Shown here: piece by piece, positions 58,334 to 64,000 of the stretch | Layout of the letters: the number at the start of each line of letters is the position of its first letter | How positions within the stretch are numbered: the stretch's first letter is position 1 | Assembly: GCF_036178145.1 (NCBI RefSeq) | Contig: NZ_CP108067.1 | Coordinates: forward strand, 8,385,001-8,449,000 | Length of the DNA stretch: 64,000 nt | DNA from: Streptomyces sp. NBC_00273 | GTDB taxonomy: Bacteria > Actinomycetota > Actinomycetes > Streptomycetales > Streptomycetaceae | Reading direction: 5' to 3' | Made by a program: the position numbers and the translations under genes | Notes under the pieces: model-generated | Told to the model about the DNA's origin: nothing | The model's input: the letters and a program-made list of their open reading frames with translations, nothing else | The model's database searches: none

Positions 58334-60328
58334 TCAGAGGCGCACCAGCGTGACCTCGGTGGCCTTCACGCTCGTCCACACCGCGGCGCCGTCCACGATG
58401 CCCAGTTCGGCCGCGGCGTCGGGGGTGATCTCGGCGACCAGGTCGGGCACCTTCGCCGAGGCGATCAGCACGCGCAACCGGCTGCCGACCGCGGTGATCT
58501 CCCGTACGGTGCCCGGCCAGACGTTGCGGGGGCTGCCGCCCGGGCGGTCCCGGTGCACCGAGACCGCCTCCGGAGCGATGATCGCCAGCGCCTTCGCCCC
58601 CTCGGGCAGCGTCTCGGCGACCACCAGCCGACCGCCGGCCGCGAGGGCGAGCCCGTCGGCCGACGCGGTGCCCGGCCAGGCGTTGCGCCCCAGCATGCGG
58701 GCCACCCACGGGGAACGCGGGTGCCGGGTCACCTCGGCGGGCGGCGCGTCCTGGAGGGCCCGGCCGTGGGCCAGTACGAGGACCCGGTCCGCCAGGGAGA
58801 CGGCCTCGACGGGATCGTGGGTGACGATGAGGCAGACCCCGCCGAAGCCGGCCAGGTGGGTGCGCAGGGTGTGCCGGACCCGGGCCCGGGTGGTCTGGTC
58901 GAGCGCGGCCAGCGGTTCGTCCAGGAGCAGGAGCCGGGGGCGGGCGGCCAGCGCCCGGGCCAGGGCCACCCGTTGGGCCTGGCCGCCGGAGAGCTGCGCC
59001 GGCTTGCGGTCGGCGAGGTGCAGGACGCCCAGCCGTTCCAGCCAGGCCCGGGCCTCGCGGCGGGCCCGCGCGCGCGGCACCCCGCGGGCGCGCAGCCCGT
59101 ACGCGGTGTTGGCCACGGCGGTCAGGTGCGGGAACAGCGCCCCGTCCTGCGGTACCCAGGCCACCTGGCGCCGGTGCGGGGGCAGGGCCGTCACGTCGTC
59201 GTCGCCGAGCCGCAGTTCGGCGTGGGCGCGCGGGGTGAGGCCGAGCAGGGCGCGCAGCAGGGTGGTCTTGCCGGCGCCGTTCTCGCCGACCACGGCGATG
59301 GTGGTGCCGGGTTCTGCATCGAGGGTGAGCTCGTTGAAGCCGGTGACGGTGGCGTGCAGGGGCCAGCGGCCGCTGTCGTGGGGCAGCGCGGCGTCGCCGC
59401 CGTGGGTGACGGTGGCGCGGGCGTCGGAGGCGCGGGCGTCGGAGGTGTGGGCCTCTTCGGGGATCGGCGTCGAAGCGGCCTCGCGGGCCACCGGGGTGCC
59501 CGTCCAGCGGCCGCGCAGGGCGATCAGTACGCCCATGGCGATCGTGAGGAGCAGCAACGAGACGGAGGTGGCGGCCTCGGGCTTGTCCTGCAGCAGCAGG
59601 TACACCTGGAGCGGCAGGGTCTGGGTGGTGCCGGGCAGGTTGCCGGCGAAGGTGATGGTCGCCCCGAACTCGCCCAGTGCGCGGGCCCAGGTCAGCGCCG
59701 CACCGGCGATCAGGCCGGGGGCGACCATGGGCAGGGTCACCGTGAAGAACACCCGGACCGGCGAGGCGCCGAGCGAGGCGGCGGTCTCCTCGTAGCTCTG
59801 CTTGAGACCGCCGAGGGCGCCTTCGAGGCTGATCACCAGGAACGGCATGGCGACGAACGTGGCCGCGACGACGGCGCCCGACGTGTGGAAGGGCAGGGTG
59901 ATCCCGAAGGTGCCCTCCAGCCAGGGGCCGAGCAGCCCGCGCCGGCCGAAGCCGAGCAGCAGGGCGACACCGCCGACGGTCGGCGGCAGCACCATCGGGA
60001 GCAGGACGAGGGAGCGGACCAGGGCCTTGCCCTTGAACTCCACGCGGGCCAACAGCCAGGCGAGCGGTACGCCGAGGAGCAGCGAGAGGGCCAGGGCCCA
60101 CAGGGACACCAGGAGCGAGAGCTTCAGGGCCTCGACCACGCCGGGGCTGGTGAGGTGGGTGCCGAGTTCGCCCCACTGGGTGCGGACGAGGATGCCGATG
60201 AGCGGCAGCAGCAGGAACGCGACGGCGAGCAGCGCGGGGAGCGCCAGGGCCAGTGGGGGCCGGGTGCGGGCACGGGTACGGACGCGTATGCCGCTGGGCG
60301 CGCCGGCTCGGCTGCGGAGTCTGCTCAT
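58334..60328 (-). CDS. modBC: Molybdate ABC transporter, permease-ATPase fusion
   Basis: A 664-residue fusion of ModB and ModC. Residues ~25-285: permease with five to six TMs and the EAA-type loop SYEETAASLGASPVRVFFTV. After an Ala/Thr-rich linker, the ATPase has VVGENGAGKTTLLRAL, LSGGQAQRVALARALAARPR, LLLLDEPLAALD; a C-terminal TOBE-type molybdate-binding domain (about 530-664) follows. Molybdate import with ModA. The hairpin at 60420-60456 separates it from modA. AGGAA lies before ATG 60328. Confidence 0.92.
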   Translation of the reverse strand: MSRLRSRAGAPSGIRVRTRARTRPPLALALPALLAVAFLLLPLIGILVRTQWGELGTHLTSPGVVEALKLSLLVSLWALALSLLLGVPLAWLLARVEFKGKALVRSLVLLPMVLPPTVGGVALLLGFGRRGLLGPWLEGTFGITLPFHTSGAVVAATFVAMPFLVISLEGALGGLKQSYEETAASLGASPVRVFFTVTLPMVAPGLIAGAALTWARALGEFGATITFAGNLPGTTQTLPLQVYLLLQDKPEAATSVSLLLLTIAMGVLIALRGRWTGTPVAREAASTPIPEEAHTSDARASDARATVTHGGDAALPHDSGRWPLHATVTGFNELTLDAEPGTTIAVVGENGAGKTTLLRALLGLTPRAHAELRLGDDDVTALPPHRRQVAWVPQDGALFPHLTAVANTAYGLRARGVPRARARREARAWLERLGVLHLADRKPAQLSGGQAQRVALARALAARPRLLLLDEPLAALDQTTRARVRHTLRTHLAGFGGVCLIVTHDPVEAVSLADRVLVLAHGRALQDAPPAEVTRHPRSPWVARMLGRNAWPGTASADGLALAAGGRLVVAETLPEGAKALAIIAPEAVSVHRDRPGGSPRNVWPGTVREITAVGSRLRVLIASAKVPDLVAEITPDAAAELGIVDGAAVWTSVKATEVTLVRL

Positions 60329-60419
60329 GAGGGTTCCTGGCTGGGGTGTCGGCTGTGGGGGAGCGTGAGCGGCCGGGCGGCCGGCGCTGGGTCCGGGGGC
60401 CCGGCCGCGAGAACGCCGA

Positions 60420-60456
60420 GAGGGGCTGCCTGTCCCCCCGGTTCAGGCAGCCCCTC
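60420..60456 (-). terminator. Intercistronic hairpin between modA and modBC
   Basis: GAGGGGCTGCCTG (60420-60432) and CAGGCAGCCCCTC (60444-60456) form a perfect 13-bp stem with an 11-nt loop, 24 bp after the modA stop and before modBC. Such an attenuator or 3'-stabilising hairpin would raise modA transcripts over modBC, as usual for binding-protein genes. Confidence 0.75.
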
Positions 60457-60480
60457 AGGGAGTGCGGGTCCGACCGGCGG

Positions 60481-61275
60481 TCACGCCTTCTGGAAGCCCG
60501 CCTCCTGGAGGATCTTCTGCGCCTCGGGGGTGCTCAGCCAGGCCACGAAGGCGGCCGCTTCCGTGGCGTTCTTGGACTGCTTCAGCGTGGCGGCCGGGTA
60601 GGAGGCCACGGCGTTCTGGTCGTCCGGGATCTCGACGGTGACGACCTTGTCGCCGGACTTGGCGGAGTCGGTCTTGTAGACGAGACCGGCGTCGGCCTCA
60701 CCGAGCTCGACCTTGCTCAGCACGGCACGGACGTTGGGCTCCTGGGAGACCGGCTTCACCTCGATCTTCTGGGCGTCGAGGATCTGCTTGCTGTAGCGGC
60801 CGACCGGGACCTCGGGCGCGGCGAGCACGACCTTGATCTTGGTGTCGGCGAGGTCCTTGAGCTCGTCGATCTTGAACGGGTTGGCCTTGGTGGCCGCGAT
60901 GACCAGGCGGTTCTTGGCGATGATCGTGGCGTCGCCGGTCTCGGCCTTCAGCCCGTCCATGGTCTTGGTGTCGGCGGTGACCAGCGCGTCGGCCGGGGCG
61001 CCCTGCTTGACCTGGGCCGCGAGCTCCTGCGAACCGGCGAAGGAGAAGGTGATCTTCGTGCCGGGGTGGGTCTTCTGGTACTCCTCACCCGCGGTCTTGA
61101 AGACGTCGGTGAGGGAGGAGGCCGCCAGCACCGTGAGGTTCACGGCCTTCGGCTCGGGGGTGGTCTCGGGGGCGGCCTTGTCGTCGCTCTTGCCGCCACA
61201 GGCGGCCAGCGGCACGAGCAGGGCGGCGGTCAGCGCGGCGGCGGCGGTACGACGGCGGGTCGTGATCGGGGACAT
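60481..61275 (-). CDS. modA: Molybdate-binding lipoprotein ModA
   Basis: A 264-residue substrate-binding protein of type II fold with a lipoprotein signal (LLVPLAACGGKS; lipidated Cys ~26). It has the ModA start LTVLAASSLTDVFKTAGEEY, FSFAGSQELAAQVKQGAPAD (oxyanion loop), GRYSKQILDAQ, DAGLVYKTDS and EAAAFVAWLSTPEAQKIL. It captures molybdate outside the membrane for the downstream ModBC fusion. GAGGAG lies upstream of ATG 61275. Its Cys would be a substrate of the lipoprotein pathway including Lnt (32815-34440). Confidence 0.93.
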   Translation of the reverse strand: MSPITTRRRTAAAALTAALLVPLAACGGKSDDKAAPETTPEPKAVNLTVLAASSLTDVFKTAGEEYQKTHPGTKITFSFAGSQELAAQVKQGAPADALVTADTKTMDGLKAETGDATIIAKNRLVIAATKANPFKIDELKDLADTKIKVVLAAPEVPVGRYSKQILDAQKIEVKPVSQEPNVRAVLSKVELGEADAGLVYKTDSAKSGDKVVTVEIPDDQNAVASYPAATLKQSKNATEAAAFVAWLSTPEAQKILQEAGFQKA

Positions 61276-61432
61276 GAGCAGGTGCTCCTCGGTCGGGTCG
61301 GCGGCCGGCCTGCTGCCGGAACCGCGCGGTGGTGACCCGCGCCGGTGACGGGCGGAGCGGGTGGGGACGTTCGGTGATGTTGAGCGGGTGGTGCGGGGGA
61401 CCGCGGGTGGTCGGCGGGCGGCGCCGTCCGGA

Positions 61433-61828
61433 TCAGGTGCGGTCGATGTGCACGCTGGTGGACTTCACGCGGGCGGTGGCCTGCATGCCGACCTCCAGCC
61501 CGAGCTCCTCGACGGCCTCACGGGTGAGCAGGGAGACCAGGCGGTGGGGACCGGCCTGGATCTCGACCTGGGCGGCCACGTCGCCGAGTTTGACGGCCGT
61601 GACGATGCCGGGAAAGGCATTGCGCGCCGAGGTGTACGGTTCCCCGTCCTCGAGGTGGGCGCCCTGGCCCACCTCGACGGAGAAGGCGGCCAGGTCGCGT
61701 CCGTCGATCAGGCGTCGGCCGCCTTCGTCGCGATGGGTCACGACCCGGCCGGCGTCGGCCCAGCGGCGCGCGGTGTCCGGGCTGACGCCCAGCAGACGCG
61801 CCGCCTGTCCGATGGTGTAGGACTGCAT
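61433..61828 (-). CDS. HTH-Mop molybdate-responsive regulator
   Basis: A 131-residue protein. The N-terminal MerR/excisionase-like HTH is SYTIGQAARLLGVSPDTARR followed by GRRLIDGRDLAAF; the C-terminal TOBE (Mop) domain is SARNAFPGIVTAVKLGDVAA and VSLLTREAVEELGLEVGMQA, with the SARN(x)-type start and the KSTSVHI end that bind molybdate/tungstate. This is the actinomycete counterpart of ModE. It sits upstream of modA on the same strand. Start ATG 61828. Confidence 0.9.
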   Translation of the reverse strand: MQSYTIGQAARLLGVSPDTARRWADAGRVVTHRDEGGRRLIDGRDLAAFSVEVGQGAHLEDGEPYTSARNAFPGIVTAVKLGDVAAQVEIQAGPHRLVSLLTREAVEELGLEVGMQATARVKSTSVHIDRT

Positions 61829-61851
61829 GGGCGACAACGTATGGGTACGTG

Positions 61852-61919
61852 TGGCGCATTTGCAATTCTCTTGGCCTGATCTCCATGGCAGATGCAATAC
61901 TTCTTGGCGCATCTGCCAA
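61852..61919. promoter_or_regulatory. Candidate operators of the Mo-regulator
   Basis: TGGCAGATGC (61886-61895) and GCATCTGCCA (61909-61918) are perfect 10-bp inverted arms 13 bp apart. TGGCGCATTTGCAA (61852-61865) repeats TTGGCGCATCTGCCAA (61904-61919). The sites lie in the divergent region between the Mop regulator and the S4-domain gene, suiting autoregulation. Confidence 0.55.
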
Positions 61920-61951
61920 AAACTCGTTCCGTTCTGCCGTGCCCGGCTCGC

Positions 61952-61957
61952 TAGAGT
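61952..61957 (+). promoter_or_regulatory. -10 hexamer TAGAGT of the S4 gene (leaderless)
   Basis: TAGAGT ends 6 nt before ATG 61964 with no ribosome-binding site. Confidence 0.5.
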
Positions 61958-61963
61958 CGGGAC

Positions 61964-62350
61964 ATGGCTGATGAGGGAACGGGAACGGGCACGGTACGGG
62001 TCGACGCGTGGATCTGGTCCGTGCGCCTGACCAAGACCCGCTCGATCGCGGCGACCGCCTGCCGGGCGGGCCACGTGAAGGTCAACGGGGAGCGCGCCAA
62101 GCCGGCGCAGCCCGTGCGCGCGGGGGACGAGGTACGGCTCTTCCACGCGGGGCGCGAGCGGATCGTCGTCGTCAAGCGGCCCGTGTCCAAGCGGGTCGGC
62201 GCCCCGATCGCCGCCGAATGCCTGATCGACAACAGCCCGCCGCCGCCCACGCCCGTGGAGGCCGCCGTGGTCGGCATCCGCGACCGGGGGGCGGGCCGCC
62301 CGACGAAGCGCGAGCGCCGCGAGATCGAAACCCTCCGCGGGCGCCCGTAG
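61964..62350 (+). CDS. S4-domain RNA-binding protein (Hsp15/HslR-like)
   Basis: A 128-residue protein. The S4 domain is VRVDAWIWSVRLTKTRSIAA with the conserved AGHVKVNGERAKPAQPVRAG and GDEVRL; the basic tail RGAGRPTKRERREIE contacts RNA. In E. coli Hsp15 binds stalled 50S subunits carrying nascent chains. Full length for the family. Probably unrelated functionally to the neighbouring molybdate and Dha genes. Confidence 0.92.
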   Translation: MADEGTGTGTVRVDAWIWSVRLTKTRSIAATACRAGHVKVNGERAKPAQPVRAGDEVRLFHAGRERIVVVKRPVSKRVGAPIAAECLIDNSPPPPTPVEAAVVGIRDRGAGRPTKRERREIETLRGRP

Positions 62351-62436
62351 GGCCGCTGGGCCAGGTCGGCCTGCCCGCGGCTCCCGCGGTCAGGCCTTGC
62401 GGTCGGTCGGCCCTTCCGGTCGGTCGGGCCCTCCGG

Positions 62437-62910
62437 TCAGACCTTGCGGTACGTGTACGCGTCGGCGGCGGCCGCCGCGACCGCCGCCAGCGGGGCTCCG
62501 GTGGACGCGGTCACGACCGCCGCCACCGCGCCCTCGACGAACGGTGCGTCCAACAGCAGCGAGTCGGGCGGGAGTTCGTCCTCCATCAGGAGGGCCTTCA
62601 CCGTCAGCACCGAGCTGCCCAGGTCGGCCAGCAGAGCCACCCCGGCGCCCCGGTCCACCTCGCGGGCGGCCGTGAGGATCCGCTCCGTGCTCGTGCCGAG
62701 GCCGCCGACTGCCGTGCCGCCCGCCGCGGCCACCAGGGCCACGGGTCCGCCGGCCGCCAGCTCGCGCGCCAGCTCCGCCACCGCCTCCGCGACCAGTGCG
62801 CTGTGCGAAACCAGCACGATGCCGACCAGGGCCGGGCCGGGGGCGGATCCGGGGGCGGATCCGGGGCCGGAGTCGGAAGGGGAGTCGGGCGCCGCGTGCT
62901 CGCCGGTCAC
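62437..62910 (-). CDS. dhaM: PTS-dependent dihydroxyacetone kinase, phosphotransferase subunit DhaM
   Basis: A 157-residue EIIA-mannose-like protein. The active His lies in VGIVLVSHSALVAEAVAEL (His ~36); ADLGSSVLTVKALL and PFVEGAVAAVVTASTG follow. It passes phosphate from the PTS (HPr) to ADP bound on DhaL. Only the EIIA domain is present, without fused HPr/EI. The N-terminus has a Pro/Gly/Ser repeat (GSAPGSAPGPA). The GTG start at 62910 overlaps the dhaL stop (GTGA). Confidence 0.93.
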   Translation of the reverse strand: MTGEHAAPDSPSDSGPGSAPGSAPGPALVGIVLVSHSALVAEAVAELARELAAGGPVALVAAAGGTAVGGLGTSTERILTAAREVDRGAGVALLADLGSSVLTVKALLMEDELPPDSLLLDAPFVEGAVAAVVTASTGAPLAAVAAAAADAYTYRKV

Positions 62911-63521
62911 CGCGCGCCCGCCGATTCCGCCACGTCCGCCAGCGCCCCCAGCAGCAGCGCCGACGAGGTCGCCCCAGGATCCTGGTGGCCGATGCTCCGC
63001 TCGCCCAGGTAGCTGGCCCGCCCCTTGCGCGCCTGCATCGGAACCGTCGCCAGCGCCCCGTCCTCCGCCGCACTCCCGGCCGCCCGGTACGACGTACCCA
63101 ACGCGGCCACCCCCGGCACCAGCGCGTCCAGCATCGTCTTGTCCCCCGGCGCCGCACCGCCCAGCTGCGCCACCGCCCCGACCCCCTCGGACAGTGCCTC
63201 GCGCAGCTGGGCGTCGGACACCTCGGCCGACTCCCCGAGCGCCTTGCCCGTGCGCCGCAGCAGCGTCCCGTACAGCGGTCCCGACGCCCCGCCGACCGTC
63301 CCGATCAACGTCCTCCCGGCCAGCTGGAGCACCGCGCCCGGCGCCGCCGCCGGCGGCTCCGCCTCCAGGGCGGCGAGCACGGCCGTGAACCCCCGCAGCA
63401 GATTGCTCCCGTGGTCGGCGTCGCCGATGGGGGAGTCGAGCTCGGTCAGCCGGTCCGCCTCCCGTGCCACCGCGGCCGCGGCGGCCGCCATCCAGCGCCG
63501 GAAGAACTCTGCGTCACGCAC
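62907..63521 (-). CDS. dhaL: Dihydroxyacetone kinase subunit DhaL
   Basis: A 204-residue DhaL subunit, the ADP-binding half of DHA kinase. The Mg/ADP motif is LDSPIGDADHGSNLLRGF (Asp ligands), and the nucleotide-binding stretches GTVGGASGPLYGTLLRR and GDKTMLDALVPG follow; the C-terminus SYLGERSIGHQDPGATS is typical. GTG 63521 has GAGGAG upstream. Middle gene of dhaKLM; coupled to dhaM by GTGA overlap. Confidence 0.93.
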   Translation of the reverse strand: MRDAEFFRRWMAAAAAAVAREADRLTELDSPIGDADHGSNLLRGFTAVLAALEAEPPAAAPGAVLQLAGRTLIGTVGGASGPLYGTLLRRTGKALGESAEVSDAQLREALSEGVGAVAQLGGAAPGDKTMLDALVPGVAALGTSYRAAGSAAEDGALATVPMQARKGRASYLGERSIGHQDPGATSSALLLGALADVAESAGAR

Positions 63522-63572
63522 CGGATCTCCTCGCCTCGCACCCGTCTGGCCAGTCCCACCGACACCATACGT

Positions 63573-64000
63573 TCACAGCCCCCAGCGCAGCGCCGCGGTC
63601 CGGACGGGCGCGTCCCACAGCCGCAGCACCTCCTCGTCCGCCCGGCACAGCGTCACCGAACACCCCGCCATGTCCAGCGACGTGACGTAGTTGCCGACGA
63701 GCGCCCGTGCCACCGGCACACCCCGCTCGGCCAGCACCCGGGCCACCTCCGCGTGGAACCCGTACAGCTCCAGCAGCGGTGTCGCCCCCATCCCGTTGAC
63801 CAGTGCCAGCACCGGCCCGTCCGCCGGACCGATCCGGGCCAGCTCCTCCAGTACGGCGCCCACCGCCACCTCGGCGATCTCCCGCGCCGACATCATCGGG
63901 CGCCGCTCCCGGCCCGGTTCGCCGTGGATGCCGATGCCCAACTCCAGCTCCCCGTCCGGCAGGTCGAAGGTCGGGCTGCCCTTCGCGGGAGTGGTGCACG
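63573..64000 (-). CDS. dhaK: Dihydroxyacetone kinase subunit DhaK (N-terminus outside window)
   Basis: C-terminal ~142 residues of DhaK, open to the right edge. Recognisable parts: ELELGIGIHGEPGRERRP (the IHGEPG motif), ALVNGMGATPLLELYGFHAE and YVTSLDMAGCSVTLCRADEE. DhaK binds dihydroxyacetone covalently through a His that lies beyond the window. Operon order dhaK-dhaL-dhaM, with about 50 bp between dhaK and dhaL. Confidence 0.93.
   Translation of the reverse strand, partial: CTTPAKGSPTFDLPDGELELGIGIHGEPGRERRPMMSAREIAEVAVGAVLEELARIGPADGPVLALVNGMGATPLLELYGFHAEVARVLAERGVPVARALVGNYVTSLDMAGCSVTLCRADEEVLRLWDAPVRTAALRWGL

Noticed and set aside
56004..60176. Open frame of 1390 codons on the minus strand
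   Set aside because: It is antisense to the phosphatase and out of frame with modBC; long stop-free frames are expected at this GC content.
1..64000. A secondary-metabolite gene cluster
   Set aside because: No PKS, NRPS, terpene cyclase or RiPP core genes; scattered flavoproteins and regulators do not form a pathway.

Overview
The window is a stretch of a very GC-rich actinomycete chromosome, almost certainly Streptomyces. Evidence: third codon positions that are nearly all G or C, frequent GTG/TTG starts, ATGA/GTGA overlaps, and lineage-typical genes (streptophobe-like, DUF6777-like, DUF6643-like, mycothiol-dependent isomerase, deazaflavin oxidoreductase, FHA-ABC and Ser/Thr kinase genes). 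It is ordinary chromosome rather than a prophage or a large biosynthetic cluster. I saw no rRNA, tRNA, CRISPR, transposase or integrase.

Layout. 1-6.3 kb: the end of an FAD monooxygenase, then an MBL hydrolase, an M20 dipeptidase, a geranylgeranyl-reductase-family flavoprotein, a HEAT-repeat protein, and a deazaflavin reductase divergent from a TetR regulator with a four-site operator array between them. 6.4-12.2 kb: an accessory-looking block with a secreted spherulin-4-like protein, small conserved hypotheticals, a SUKH/SMI1 protein, a MarR-MFS operon and a frameshifted SDR pseudogene. 12.2-17.7 kb: mycothiol-dependent isomerase, AlkB, a ROK regulator, an RsbW-like ATPase, a PLP-dependent cysteine-synthase-like enzyme and an SRPBCC protein. 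17.9-25.1 kb: a membrane hydrolase converging on, and overlapping, a beta-helix-AAA+ fusion, then an Rv1733c-like protein, a MOSC protein and a Gln/Pro-rich protein. 25.3-32.7 kb: HpnB-like glycosyltransferase, Asp/Glu racemase, ABC-F protein, an ADP-ribosylglycohydrolase translationally coupled to a TetR regulator, and a divergent FAD monooxygenase.

32.8-40.6 kb: apolipoprotein N-acyltransferase, Nudix, an OafA-type acyltransferase, a secreted serine protease behind a PHO-box-like repeat, a GT-C glycosyltransferase, a GNAT-AAA+ fusion and a small membrane protein. 40.6-53.8 kb is signalling-rich: a receptor-like Ser/Thr kinase with a coupled membrane partner that shares its extracellular fold, a Tm-1-like protein, Nudix, a CDF metal exporter, then FHA-FHA-ABC exporter / adaptor-like protein / soluble Ser/Thr kinase, followed by streptophobe and DUF6777 genes. 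53.9-58.1 kb: a NarL-type two-component pair and a PAS-GAF-PP2C-HATPase phosphatase. 58.3-62.4 kb: a molybdate transport operon (modA, fused modBC) with a HTH-Mop regulator, and an S4-domain protein. 62.4-64 kb: dhaKLM, with dhaK cut by the window edge.

Regulatory architecture can be read directly in several places: palindromic operators at five promoters, a hairpin between modA and modBC, strong bidirectional hairpins at convergent junctions, several -10 hexamers placed 6-7 nt before start codons (leaderless mRNAs), and short tandem repeats at gene 3' ends.
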